The notes under the pieces were generated by a model. The model was given only the letters and a program-made list of their open reading frames with translations, was not told where the DNA came from and did no database searches. Of a stretch of DNA of 64,000 bases, positions 12,192-21,169 are shown in pieces. Positions within the stretch are counted from its first letter, which is position 1, and every line of letters starts with the position of its first letter. This DNA comes from Eubacteriales bacterium (lineage in GTDB: Bacteria > Bacillota > Clostridia > Lachnospirales > Lachnospiraceae). The stretch covers positions 23,385 through 87,384 of the forward strand of contig JAUNOK010000010.1 of assembly GCA_030537195.1 (NCBI GenBank), given 5' to 3'. The position numbers were made by a program, and so were the translations under genes.

Positions 12192-13616
12192 TTGAAAGGA
12201 TTCAGTACACTCAGCAAACATATTTTCATATATATAGCTATATGTATAATCAGCTTTATTCTTGTATCAACAGTATGCTACAAGATAGATTATAAGCACG
12301 TATACAATTATTACTCTGGCAGGCTGTATCTGCAGGCGAATGAGATAGCTAATGAATATGCTCTTGAATACCTCGGAGAATCTAAGCTAAGACGAATAGA
12401 ACTTGAGATGAAATCTCTGTCAACATTCAATGACACAAGAATCATGTTCATCACACCTTCCGGTGATGTCATCCTTGATACTAACGACAGTACCACAGAT
12501 AAGAGTAACGAAGACAGAGTTTTATTCACTGTTAATGATTTTGATTATGGAGACCTGAACGGAAAGCATGATATCCTGTGGGATTTTTATGGTTTGTTTT
12601 CCGAGCCGACATTAAGTGTGTTCTCGCCTATTTCCAATTCATTTGAAATCAAAGGCTATGTTGTGATTAATATACCGGAATCTGCCATTGTAGACCGCGT
12701 ATATAACACATTTAACACGAACTATCTTACTCTTATAATCGTGCTTATTCTGTCGGCTGCATTCCTTGCTCTGTATTTCTTTCAGGTTCACAGACCTATT
12801 AAAGAAATCACCAAAGCAACCAATGAATACAGTAAAGGTAATCTTTCATACCATATTAAGCCTATGCTTAACGACGAGATTGGACGACTTGGAATGTCTC
12901 TTGATTACATGGCTTCACAGCTTAATGAATCAGATAAGTTCCAGCAGAAGTTCCTGTCTAATATATCGCATGATTTCAGGTCTCCGCTTACTTCCATCAA
13001 GGGATATCTGGAAGCCATTCAGGACGGAACAATTCCGCCTGAAATGCTTGATAAATATATCGGCATAATGCTTTTTGAGACAGAAAGACTTACCAAGCTG
13101 ACAAGTAATATTCTTACTCTTAATGAACTTGACCCTAAGTCTGTAAGGCTTGATATATCAACATTTGACCTTAACTCAATAATAAGACATACTGTTGAGA
13201 CATTTGAAGGAACATGCAAGAAAAAGAGTATCAAGTTCAATATCACTTATGCGAACAGCGTACAGAATGTTAAAGCGGACAAGGGCAGAATACAGCAGGT
13301 TATATACAACCTTATAGATAACGCTATTAAGTTCAGCAAAGAGAATTCTTACATATACATAACTGTCAAGGAAAAGGGCGAGAAAGCGCAGATATCCATT
13401 AAGGATACAGGCTGCGGAATCGCCAAAGAAGACATTGATAAAATCTGGGACAGATTCTACAAATCAGATTCTTCACGAGGCCGTGACAAGAAAGGCTCAG
13501 GACTTGGTCTTTCAATAACCAAGGAAGTTATTCAGGCACATGGTGAGAATATTGACGTTGTCAGTACTGTCGGTGTCGGAACAGAATTCATATTCACACT
13601 TGAACTTGCAAAATAA
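12192..13616 (+). CDS. Membrane sensor histidine kinase (partner of the OmpR regulator)
   Basis: A 474-residue kinase. Two membrane helices (about 9-28 and 177-196) flank an extracytoplasmic sensor domain of about 145 residues; a HAMP linker, HisKA domain with phospho-acceptor H260 in NISHDFRSPL, and a HATPase domain (N box DNAIKFS, G boxes DTGCGIAKED and GSGLGLSI) follow. The start is TTG at 12192, supported by GGAGG at 12177-12181. Architecture resembles PhoR/WalK-like kinases but no PAS domain is evident. The gene ends just inside a strong bidirectional terminator. Confidence 0.92.
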   Translation: MKGFSTLSKHIFIYIAICIISFILVSTVCYKIDYKHVYNYYSGRLYLQANEIANEYALEYLGESKLRRIELEMKSLSTFNDTRIMFITPSGDVILDTNDSTTDKSNEDRVLFTVNDFDYGDLNGKHDILWDFYGLFSEPTLSVFSPISNSFEIKGYVVINIPESAIVDRVYNTFNTNYLTLIIVLILSAAFLALYFFQVHRPIKEITKATNEYSKGNLSYHIKPMLNDEIGRLGMSLDYMASQLNESDKFQQKFLSNISHDFRSPLTSIKGYLEAIQDGTIPPEMLDKYIGIMLFETERLTKLTSNILTLNELDPKSVRLDISTFDLNSIIRHTVETFEGTCKKKSIKFNITYANSVQNVKADKGRIQQVIYNLIDNAIKFSKENSYIYITVKEKGEKAQISIKDTGCGIAKEDIDKIWDRFYKSDSSRGRDKKGSGLGLSITKEVIQAHGENIDVVSTVGVGTEFIFTLELAK

Positions 13617-13655
13617 AAACACACGGACATGCGTAATTGTATGTCCGTGTGTTTT
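13616..13655. terminator. Bidirectional intrinsic terminator between kinase gene and trmL
   Basis: AAAACACACGGACAT pairs perfectly with ATGTCCGTGTGTTTT across a 10-nt loop. A-run and T-run flank both arms, so it can stop transcripts from either convergent gene. Confidence 0.92.
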
Positions 13656-13679
13656 ATTATACTTATAATTATTGTTATA

Positions 13680-14177
13680 TTACTCTTTCCAGTTAAGCCT
13701 GTGAAGATGTCCCTCGCAGTTCATATGCGAAAAATTATGCTGGCGGAGCGCTTCGTAAAGCACGATTGCCACTGAATTAGAAAGATTGAGTGACCTTATA
13801 TCTCCTATCATAGGAATTCTGATACATGTATCTTCATTATCTACAAGTATCTCCTCTGGAATTCCCGCACTTTCTTTTCCGAACATTATGTAACAGTCTT
13901 CTTCGTAATTGACCTCTGTATATGTCTTGTGTGCCTTGGTTGTAGCCATATACACTTTAGCACCCGGATTCTTTGCAAGGAAGTCATTATAATCATCATA
14001 CACAGTAACATCAAGCTTATCCCAGTAATCAAGACCGGCTCTCTTTAACATCTTATCGTTAATCTGAAAACCTAATGGTCCTATAAGATGCAGTCTTACG
14101 CCTGTTGCCACACATGTTCTTCCTATATTACCTGTATTAGCCGGCATCTCCGGCTCATGTAAAACTATATTCAACAT
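13680..14177 (-). CDS. trmL: tRNA (cytidine/uridine(34)-2'-O)-methyltransferase TrmL
   Basis: SPOUT-class RNA ribose methyltransferase of 165 residues, a typical TrmL length. It opens MLNIVLHEPEMPANTGNIGR (the N-terminal motif of the family) and has the knot-forming motifs MFGKESAGIP and RSLNLSNSVAIVLYE. TrmL methylates the wobble nucleotide of tRNA-Leu isoacceptors. It has no separate TRAM or other RNA-binding domain, as expected. Last gene of a minus-strand run, 9 nt after the aminotransferase gene and directly before the bidirectional terminator. Confidence 0.93.
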   Translation of the reverse strand: MLNIVLHEPEMPANTGNIGRTCVATGVRLHLIGPLGFQINDKMLKRAGLDYWDKLDVTVYDDYNDFLAKNPGAKVYMATTKAHKTYTEVNYEEDCYIMFGKESAGIPEEILVDNEDTCIRIPMIGDIRSLNLSNSVAIVLYEALRQHNFSHMNCEGHLHRLNWKE

Positions 14178-14186
14178 ATCTGATTC

Positions 14187-15347
14187 CTATTTCAGTGTAC
14201 TGATAAACCTTTCTATTCTTTCGAGTCCCTGCTTAAGATTATCTATAGAATATGCATAAGATATTCTTAAAAATCCTTCGCCGCAGTCACCGAATGCAGT
14301 TCCCGGAACTACAGCAAGCTTCTGTTCTCTTAACAGTCTGTTAGCAAATTCATCCGAAGATAATCCGAACTTCTTAATTGAAGGGAACACATAGAACGCT
14401 CCAAATGGCTCAAAACAGTCAAGCCCCATCTCTTTAAATGCATGCATAAGATATCTTCTTCTCTGGTCATAAGCAGTAACCATCTTCTCAACTTCCATAT
14501 CGCAATTCCTAAGTGCCTCTACAGCAGCAAACTGACTGTTAGTAGGTGCACACATAATTGCAAACTGATGAAGCTTAGTCATCTGGCTTATTATCTCCTT
14601 AGGTCCGCATGCATATCCAAGTCTCCATCCTGTCATTGCAAATGCTTTGGAGAAACCATTAATAACAATAGTTCTCTCCTTCATTCCTGGAAGACTTCCT
14701 ATTGAACAATGTTCTCCCTTATATGTAAGAGCTGAATATATCTCATCCGATATAACAAATATATCCTTCTCAATTATAACCGGTACAAGCTCTTCAAGCT
14801 CTTCCTTTGTCATAATAGCTCCTGTTGGATTATTAGGGAATGGCATAACAAGAACCTTAGTCTTATCTGTTATACTTGCCAGAAGTTCTTCCTTAGTAAG
14901 CTTGAACTCATTCTCTTCCTTTAACTCAATAATTACAGGCTTGGCATCAGCCATAATTGCACATGGAAGATATGATACATAACTTGGCTGTGGTATAAGA
15001 ACCTCATCGCCAGGATCACACATACACCTTAACGCAACATCAATTGCTTCACTTCCACCTACTGTAACAAGTACTTCCTTCATAGGATCATAGTGAAGGT
15101 CCATCTTTCTTGCAAGATAATTACATATCTCTTCTCTTAATTCCTTAAGCCCCGCATTAGATGTATAAAATGTTCTTCCTTTCTCAAGGGCATATATACC
15201 CTCTTCTCTTACATTCCACGGAGTATCAAAATCAGGTTCACCTACTCCTAACGAAATTGCATCAGGCATCTCACTTACAATATCAAAGAACTTTCTTATT
15301 CCTGATGGTTCTATGCCTGTTATTTTCTGTGATAATGGGTTTCTCAT
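14187..15347 (-). CDS. Class I/II PLP-dependent aminotransferase
   Basis: A 386-residue fold-type I aminotransferase. The PLP lysine is in INGFSKAFAMTGWRLGY; the ring-stacking and phosphate-binding motifs are present (NNPTGA, SDEIYS, and the Arg near the C-terminus in FLRISYAYS). It resembles the PatA/aspartate-like subgroup common in Clostridia, so aspartate, alanine or aromatic amino acids are possible substrates; sequence alone does not settle this. The start overlaps the Lrp-type regulator gene by 4 nt, implying co-translation and a regulator acting on amino-acid metabolism. Confidence 0.9.
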   Translation of the reverse strand: MRNPLSQKITGIEPSGIRKFFDIVSEMPDAISLGVGEPDFDTPWNVREEGIYALEKGRTFYTSNAGLKELREEICNYLARKMDLHYDPMKEVLVTVGGSEAIDVALRCMCDPGDEVLIPQPSYVSYLPCAIMADAKPVIIELKEENEFKLTKEELLASITDKTKVLVMPFPNNPTGAIMTKEELEELVPVIIEKDIFVISDEIYSALTYKGEHCSIGSLPGMKERTIVINGFSKAFAMTGWRLGYACGPKEIISQMTKLHQFAIMCAPTNSQFAAVEALRNCDMEVEKMVTAYDQRRRYLMHAFKEMGLDCFEPFGAFYVFPSIKKFGLSSDEFANRLLREQKLAVVPGTAFGDCGEGFLRISYAYSIDNLKQGLERIERFISTLK

Positions 15348-15826
15348 GGTGTAATCAGCATCCTTTCGTCTTTAGCCTCGTCCTCTATTATTGTTCCGTA
15401 GTCCTTATACTTCTTAAGTACAAAATGTGTTGATGTACTAAGGACTGAATCTAATGGTGCGAGTTTCGCCGCGACGAACTGAGCCACTGACTTCATCGAC
15501 TTTCCTTCTATAATAACTGTAAAATCAAAACCTCCTGACATAAGATAAACAGATGTTACCTCATCATACTTATAGAGTCGTTCTGCTATACTGTCAAATC
15601 CTAAACCTCTCTGAGGAGTGACCTTTACCTCAATAAGAGCTGTAACTTTCTCCTCACTTGTCTTATCCCAGTTAATGACCGCATTATATCCGCAGATAAT
15701 GTGTTCTTTTTCCATATCTGCTATCTCATTGGCAACCTCTGCTTCAGAATATCCAAGCATAATAGCCATCTCCTTAAGGTCTATCCTTCCATTCTTTTCA
15801 AGAATATCAAGAATCTTCTCTCTCAT
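15344..15826 (-). CDS. Lrp/AsnC-family transcriptional regulator
   Basis: A 160-residue protein with N-terminal winged helix (about 1-60: ILEKNGRIDLKEMAIMLGYS, then an I-C-G-Y-N-A segment typical of the hinge) and a C-terminal RAM/Lrp ligand-binding domain (about 70-145; LMSGGFDFTVIIEGK). Lrp proteins form octamers and sense amino acids. It is translationally coupled to the downstream aminotransferase, so feedback by an amino-acid substrate or product is likely. It follows the HypE-like gene by 19 nt. Confidence 0.9.
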   Translation of the reverse strand: MREKILDILEKNGRIDLKEMAIMLGYSEAEVANEIADMEKEHIICGYNAVINWDKTSEEKVTALIEVKVTPQRGLGFDSIAERLYKYDEVTSVYLMSGGFDFTVIIEGKSMKSVAQFVAAKLAPLDSVLSTSTHFVLKKYKDYGTIIEDEAKDERMLITP

Positions 15827-15845
15827 AACGCAATCCTCCCACTAA

Positions 15846-16784
15846 TTATATGAATCTGTATATCTCATCCTGTTCGGGAAGACCTAAGAATCTGTCTTCC
15901 TCTGTATTGTGAATAATTCTGTTATTGCCATCTGTAACTTTACCAATAACGGCAGCTTCTATTCCATTCAGCTGCATTGTATTAACTATATCACATCCAT
16001 TTTCACATGTCATTAACAAACAGCCCATTGAATCCAATATATATGGATTAATATTAAATAATTCACATATTTCAATAATTTCCTGTTTAACTGGAATGTT
16101 TCTTAAGTCAACTTCCAGTCCAACACCTGAATACTCCGCCATATCCCATAACGCGGCAAATATACCACCTTCCGAAACATCATGCATAGCGCCTTCTATG
16201 CCTTCATTAACGAATACTGCGGCTTCTTTAGCTACAAGCAGTTCTTTATCATCTGTAAGCGCTTTGTCAATGATATCCTGTGTATACACTTTAAGAATAT
16301 CTTCTTTTCTTGCAGATATAATATCCCTTATTCCACTCATTCCTATATGCTTGGTAACTACTATATCCTGACCCGCAACAGCTTTTTTCTGCCTACAGAC
16401 TTCATGTCCTATCGCAGTTACAGATACAACCGGATGATTGACGTTGCTGCTTACAGTTGTATGCCCTCCGGCAATACCAGCACCCACAACACAGCTCTGT
16501 CTGTCAAGTTCTTTAATTATTTCTTTAAGGCGTATCTCTCTTGACTTCTCATCAAGAATAACAGTATTCATAATACTGTCTGTGATGCCACCAGCTGCAC
16601 TTATATTATTAGCAGCTCTGTATACCGCCCATTCTCCTGTAGCCGCAGCCGCCAATACATTCCCCTCGTTAATTATATGTGCTGCATCCTGCCCATATGC
16701 TGGCTTCACAGTATTCCCTCTTTTGCCAAGTAATTTGAATACTGATCTTCCTAATATTGTATCAGATACTTTTCCTGTCTTCAT
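15846..16784 (-). CDS. AIR synthase-related (HypE-like) protein, function unknown
   Basis: A 312-residue member of the PurM/HypE/ThiL/SelD fold. The N-terminal ATP-binding half includes GQDAAHI (in place of the HypE GDDAA), ATGEWAVYRAANNISAAGG; the C-terminal half has the characteristic HDVSEGGIFAALWDMAEYS and LDSMGCLLMTC. HypE normally needs the C-terminal Cys of its own tail and HypF for nickel-hydrogenase maturation; here the chain ends DEIYRFI with no such Cys, and no hyp genes are near. It may be a stand-alone ATP-dependent enzyme linked to the Lrp/aminotransferase genes. Function not assigned. Confidence 0.8.
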   Translation of the reverse strand: MKTGKVSDTILGRSVFKLLGKRGNTVKPAYGQDAAHIINEGNVLAAAATGEWAVYRAANNISAAGGITDSIMNTVILDEKSREIRLKEIIKELDRQSCVVGAGIAGGHTTVSSNVNHPVVSVTAIGHEVCRQKKAVAGQDIVVTKHIGMSGIRDIISARKEDILKVYTQDIIDKALTDDKELLVAKEAAVFVNEGIEGAMHDVSEGGIFAALWDMAEYSGVGLEVDLRNIPVKQEIIEICELFNINPYILDSMGCLLMTCENGCDIVNTMQLNGIEAAVIGKVTDGNNRIIHNTEEDRFLGLPEQDEIYRFI

Positions 16785-16816
16785 AATATGTATAACCTCT
16801 TTATTCCATAATTATA

Positions 16817-16924
16817 TTAAGGTATAAGATAGACAACCATAGGAACAACCATCGCTACAATAAGTATCATTATTAATATTCCTGTGAACCATCTTTTAGT
16901 TTTCTTATTATTAAAATTAATCAT
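16817..16924 (-). CDS. 35-residue single-pass membrane peptide
   Basis: ATG at 16924 follows TTGGAGGAAG at ideal distance and opens a 35-codon frame ending TAA. The peptide has a basic N-terminus (MINFNNKKTKRW) and one hydrophobic segment (about 13-34). The layout recalls the small Prli42/DUF4044 membrane peptides of Firmicutes, but the match is only in size and topology. It sits between the exonuclease gene (50 nt) and the HypE-like gene (32 nt) on the same strand. Function unknown. Confidence 0.6.
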   Translation of the reverse strand: MINFNNKKTKRWFTGILIMILIVAMVVPMVVYLIP

Positions 16925-16974
16925 AACTTCCTCCAACAATATATTAGATTTAATTAATTATAGCACAGTACGGA

Positions 16975-17676
16975 TTATTTTCCATACTGTGCTATGATTG
17001 TATCTATCTGCCTTGAAGCCATACTTTTAGTCATCTCTTCAATTGGAACCTCAAGATTAATATTATGCTTCTGTACAAGTGCTGCAAGATATCTTCTCTG
17101 AGGCGGTGTTATTGGTGTATCCTTCTTCACCGTATAGACAAGTTTCATTGTATGATTAAATCCATCATCATCAGGTTTTATTTTCTCCAACCTGCTATAC
17201 AGCATACTTGCACTTACCGCATCATCATAGGCTCTGTGAGACCTTCCCGGATCAATATCAAAATACTCACACAAATAAGACAGACTCTTATGCTCTGCCT
17301 CTGGAAGAAGCCTTCTTGATATCTTTAATGTATCAATTCCATCATCATTAATAGTAAGCCCGTTATTAACAGCAGCCTTCTTAAGAAAACTGAAATCAAA
17401 TATGACATTATGTCCAAGTATTGGCCAGTCCCCTATAAAATGTGTTATATCGTCTATAATATCCTCTATTCGCGGCTTACCTGCAAGATCCTCATTATGT
17501 ATACCAGTAAGTCCGGTTATACGTTCACTGATACTTATTCCCGGATAAACCAGCGTAGAGTACTTCTCTGTTATACAACCATCCTCAACCCTGGCCATTC
17601 CAACTTCGATAATTCTGTCTACGGCCGGATTAAGACCTGTTGTCTCAATATCCAGCGCAACATACCTGTTAATCAT
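16975..17676 (-). CDS. DEDDh 3'-5' exonuclease (DnaQ/epsilon-like)
   Basis: A 233-residue protein. The exonuclease domain (about 1-165) shows Exo I ALDIETTGLNP, Exo II GHNVIFDFSFL and Exo III HRAYDDA, i.e. the four acidic residues and the His of DEDDh enzymes. The C-terminal part (about 185-230; PITPPQRRYLAALVQKHN, then MTKSMAS and a final I-D-x-I-I) is a small helical module seen in other Firmicute exonucleases. Its start codon overlaps the stop of the diguanylate cyclase gene (TAATG). The role may be DNA repair or small-RNA clean-up; it is too short to be PolC. Confidence 0.88.
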   Translation of the reverse strand: MINRYVALDIETTGLNPAVDRIIEVGMARVEDGCITEKYSTLVYPGISISERITGLTGIHNEDLAGKPRIEDIIDDITHFIGDWPILGHNVIFDFSFLKKAAVNNGLTINDDGIDTLKISRRLLPEAEHKSLSYLCEYFDIDPGRSHRAYDDAVSASMLYSRLEKIKPDDDGFNHTMKLVYTVKKDTPITPPQRRYLAALVQKHNINLEVPIEEMTKSMASRQIDTIIAQYGK

Positions 17677-19466
17677 TACTTTCTCTCTTTCAGAAATACT
17701 CTTCCAATATAATCTCCTATTATGGCAAGGAAATTAGCATCGTTCTCTGCCCATTTCTTATCAAGCTTGTATTTTCCATAAGCTATGATATTGTTATTCC
17801 TCTTAATATCTCCGCCAATTATGTACTGGATAGCCTGAATTATTCCATATTCTGAATAAGTCTTATACATAGCCGGCGCTTTAGTTTCAAAGAAATTAAT
17901 ATTGTCTATTACAAATATACCATCTTCTCTAAAGTTAGGAATATAATTATCTTTCTTGAAAAAGCTTCCATCATCATCTGACATACGCTCATCTCCGTAC
18001 AGAATATAATTCTTCATCTCTGCACGGTCATATATAACGATTGAATCAATATTAAATGCAACTGCAACAATATCTAACAATTCATTTCTTCTCTTGGCAT
18101 CTGCATCCCTGTATTCTCTGATAATAGTATTAACGACATCCATCTTGTGGTATTTGTAAAATGCTTTTTCGTCAATATCACCTATTTTTCCCATACCATA
18201 CACATACGCTTTATGTATATCTTCATGATATATAATATATCTGTCTTTTCCTTTTTCCTTTGCTAGATATAATACCTTATCTGCTATCTTGAACAATTCA
18301 TTGTAATTATCTGCATCTCCAGGATAGGTTGCTGAACCAATAGAGCATGTTATCTTAATATTACGGGAATCATCATGATACAGCCACTTAATGTTATTAC
18401 GAACAGTTCTTAATACGCTTCTAATTCCCTCATCATCATTAAGGCCTTCCATAACAATAAACATCTCATCTCCGCCTATACGTCCACATAAGCCTTTGCT
18501 TCCGACAACATCTCTCAAGATATCTGCAACTTTGTAAAGTACCTCATCACCAAACATATGACCATATGTATCATTGACAGTCTTAAAATCATCTACGTCA
18601 ATAATAGCAATTGTCACATTATGTCCTGGCTTGGAATCTATAAGTTTTCTTACATAATCTGTTATTGCACGCTTATTAAGAAGATCTGTTCCTGGATCTT
18701 TCATATCAGAGATAATACTGAGTTCTTCAACCACATGATTATCAGAGCTTTCTAAAATATTAATGGTTCCTATAACAACCTTATTACCGGAATCATCAAT
18801 AATTGTCTTACCTCTTGCAAGACATCTGTCAAGTCTTCCTATATTATTGAGCACACTAATTGTAATCTCTCTTTTAAAGAATTTCTCTCCATTAATAAGT
18901 GCAGTAATAAATGCTTCAAGCTCCTGTACTGCCTGAGTATCAAGTGCATCTGTATTAATCTTATAATTTTTCCAATGTTCTATTGAGCCTTCATAAAAAG
19001 ACATCACCTGCTGTCCATCTGAAATCATGAAAATATTAAAGTCGTCCTTAAGAATATCATATGAGAAAAGGACGTTCTCACACATTCCAAGATAACTTGA
19101 ATATCTGTCCATTCTGGCATTAAGATTATCTATCTGTGATGTAATTGATGCAGTATCAATGATACTTATTTTATACAGATGTCCTCTCGTCTCAGATACG
19201 CCGCCATCTATAATTCTTGTAAGCATCCAGTGATATTCACCTGTCTGGTATAACATTCTTACAACGATGTATTTGCTTACTTCACTGCAATCTCTGATAG
19301 CATCCGTAAATCTGCCAACATCATCAGGGTGTATATATCTTGTATATATGAGAATGGCATTGTTGCCTGAAATAACTTCGAAATTTTCATCCATCGTTAC
19401 AATCGTCATTCTCTCATCAATAAGAAGGTCTGAACTGCCAGCCTCTGCTCTAATCAAATCTACCAT
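17676..19466 (-). CDS. PAS-GGDEF diguanylate cyclase with C-terminal GAF-like region
   Basis: A 596-residue soluble signalling protein. An N-terminal PAS domain (about 15-110, PAS_3-like) and a second PAS-like segment (about 115-240) precede a GGDEF domain (about 255-420), whose active loop reads RIGGDEMFIV; the change F to M at the fifth position still leaves the catalytic G-G-D-E. The RxxD product-inhibition site upstream is absent (glycines at those positions). A C-terminal domain (about 430-590) looks like GAF. It probably makes c-di-GMP in response to a bound ligand. No membrane helix. Coupled to the exonuclease gene by a 1-nt overlap. Confidence 0.85.
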   Translation of the reverse strand: MVDLIRAEAGSSDLLIDERMTIVTMDENFEVISGNNAILIYTRYIHPDDVGRFTDAIRDCSEVSKYIVVRMLYQTGEYHWMLTRIIDGGVSETRGHLYKISIIDTASITSQIDNLNARMDRYSSYLGMCENVLFSYDILKDDFNIFMISDGQQVMSFYEGSIEHWKNYKINTDALDTQAVQELEAFITALINGEKFFKREITISVLNNIGRLDRCLARGKTIIDDSGNKVVIGTINILESSDNHVVEELSIISDMKDPGTDLLNKRAITDYVRKLIDSKPGHNVTIAIIDVDDFKTVNDTYGHMFGDEVLYKVADILRDVVGSKGLCGRIGGDEMFIVMEGLNDDEGIRSVLRTVRNNIKWLYHDDSRNIKITCSIGSATYPGDADNYNELFKIADKVLYLAKEKGKDRYIIYHEDIHKAYVYGMGKIGDIDEKAFYKYHKMDVVNTIIREYRDADAKRRNELLDIVAVAFNIDSIVIYDRAEMKNYILYGDERMSDDDGSFFKKDNYIPNFREDGIFVIDNINFFETKAPAMYKTYSEYGIIQAIQYIIGGDIKRNNNIIAYGKYKLDKKWAENDANFLAIIGDYIGRVFLKERK

Positions 19467-19509
19467 AATGTAAACCCCTGCCTTATAATTAATAGTGTCC
19501 TCTCCCTAT

Positions 19510-20220
19510 TTACCTGGACTCCTCAGGATGCTCCTTTATATAAGCTTCATACAGGTCAGGTCTGAATTTCTTAGTTCTCTCCAAAGACTTCTCATGTCTC
19601 CACTTCTCAATGTTAGCATGATGTCCCGATAAAAGTACTTCTGGAACAGCTTTCCCATTATAATCTGCCGGTCTTGTATATTGCGGATACTCTAGCAGAC
19701 CATCTGAAAAGCTCTCTGTTTCAGCAGATTCCTCATTATTAAGAACTCCTGGTACAAGTCTTGAAACTGTATCAATAACGACCATTGCCGGTAATTCACC
19801 ACCGGTAAGAACATAATCTCCTATAGATACATAATCTGTAACTATATTCTCCAATGCCCTTTCATCAATTCCTTCATAATGTCCGCACAGAATAACAAGG
19901 TTGTCTTCCTGTGCCAATTCCTCTGCCATACTCTGTGTAAATGTATAGCCCTGTGGGGTCATATATATAACCCTTGGTCTTTTCCCAATACTTCTGACAA
20001 TATCCTCATAGCAGTCGCATACAGGAGCAGCTCTCATAACCATTCCTGCACCGCCGCCATAAGGATAATCATCTACCTTTAAATGCTTATCATTAGAATA
20101 GTCCCTGATATCATGCGCGGTAACAGACATAACTCCGGCTTTAATAGCTCTTCCGGTTATACTTGTATTAAGCCCATCTGTTATCATATCTGGAAACAAA
20201 GTCATAACATGAAAATTCAT
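19510..20220 (-). CDS. trmD: tRNA (guanine(37)-N1)-methyltransferase TrmD
   Basis: A 236-residue SPOUT methyltransferase starting MNFHVMTLFPDMI, with the knot motifs LCGHYEGIDERA and SIGDYVLTGGELPA and the C-terminal RPADYNG / HHANIEKWRHEKSL elements. It places m1G37 on tRNAs and prevents frameshifting; normally essential. Most Firmicutes encode trmD with rpsP, rimM and rplS; here it is coupled instead to the SGNH-fold protein gene by a 1-nt overlap, with no ribosomal genes nearby. Confidence 0.96.
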   Translation of the reverse strand: MNFHVMTLFPDMITDGLNTSITGRAIKAGVMSVTAHDIRDYSNDKHLKVDDYPYGGGAGMVMRAAPVCDCYEDIVRSIGKRPRVIYMTPQGYTFTQSMAEELAQEDNLVILCGHYEGIDERALENIVTDYVSIGDYVLTGGELPAMVVIDTVSRLVPGVLNNEESAETESFSDGLLEYPQYTRPADYNGKAVPEVLLSGHHANIEKWRHEKSLERTKKFRPDLYEAYIKEHPEESR

Positions 20221-21083
20221 TACTTCACTCCTGCAATTCCATTAAGCATAAATGCATAATAGCCACTCTTAAGATTATATCCACTGTCTGTATAAGAAGA
20301 TCCAAAATATCCTGAACCATCTTTAAATACAAATGCCACATCGATATATGTTATACCTAGTGTCGATGCATTTTCTGAAAACATGCCATTAAGTGAATCA
20401 ATGTTAGCCTGCTTAACCTTACTTGAAGATTCGAATTTCTGACTTACCGGAAGTACCGAAAGAACATACACATTGGCCGATGGAAGAGCGCTCTTTACAG
20501 CTTCTATAAATTCTTTCTCATACTTATATATATCTTCTACCGACCTGCTTCCGTAATTAAGATCATTAATACCGACCATAATATAAACAGAATCAGGTGA
20601 CTGGGATACAATATTATCAAGATACCCTGTAAGCTTATCACTTGTCATTGAATTCGATGATATAACCTGTGAATCTGGTAAATATCCAAACTGTGAAATA
20701 CCACTTACCACAAAATCACCAATAAATACAGCCTTGCTATAAGCAGATGAAGATGTGTAATCCTCATTCTGTGCTGTTCCAGAAACTGTTAAGCTTCTTC
20801 CGGAAGCAGCCTGTGTTGTCTGCTGTGTAGCTTCCTGTGAAGAATCCTTTGATTCCTGTGTTACATCCTGTGTACTTTCCTGCTGTACAGGAGCTGTTGT
20901 AGATTTATTATCATCCTTGCCACCGTTCTTACTACTGCAGCTCTTAAGTACAACTGCAAATATAATAACGGCAACTACTAATATTATTAAGCCAATAACA
21001 TAATTTCTGTATCTGTTCCACATTCTTTTCTTGCGGTTAAGACTTATCTTTGGTCTATCATTATTAGAATTATATGATTCCAT
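20220..21083 (-). CDS. Membrane-anchored SGNH-fold protein lacking catalytic Ser and His
   Basis: A 287-residue protein: basic cytoplasmic start, one membrane helix (about 24-46), a Ser/Thr/Gln-rich linker (about 50-95) and an extracellular SGNH/GDSL-like domain (about 105-287). Block III is intact (MVGINDLNYG), but block I reads FIGDFVVSG where active enzymes have GDS, and the terminal D-x-x-H block reads YTDSGYNL. The Ser nucleophile and His base therefore look lost, which argues against esterase activity and for a binding or scaffold role at the cell wall. First gene of a two-gene unit with trmD, under its own promoter (21121-21149). Confidence 0.75.
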   Translation of the reverse strand: MESYNSNNDRPKISLNRKKRMWNRYRNYVIGLIILVVAVIIFAVVLKSCSSKNGGKDDNKSTTAPVQQESTQDVTQESKDSSQEATQQTTQAASGRSLTVSGTAQNEDYTSSSAYSKAVFIGDFVVSGISQFGYLPDSQVISSNSMTSDKLTGYLDNIVSQSPDSVYIMVGINDLNYGSRSVEDIYKYEKEFIEAVKSALPSANVYVLSVLPVSQKFESSSKVKQANIDSLNGMFSENASTLGITYIDVAFVFKDGSGYFGSSYTDSGYNLKSGYYAFMLNGIAGVK

Positions 21084-21120
21084 TAAAATATTCCTTTCTT
21101 TTTCGACGCTGTCTCATCGT

Positions 21121-21149
21121 ATTATAACATTAGTCAATCACATGTGCAA
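21121..21149 (-). promoter_or_regulatory. Promoter of the SGNH-like/trmD operon
   Basis: Minus-strand TTGCAC (21144-21149) and TATAAT (21121-21126) are separated by exactly 17 bases. The start codon at 21083 follows after about 35 bases. It uncouples trmD expression from the upstream glucanase gene. Confidence 0.75.
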
Positions 21150-21169
21150 ATACAACATAAACAGCCTCT

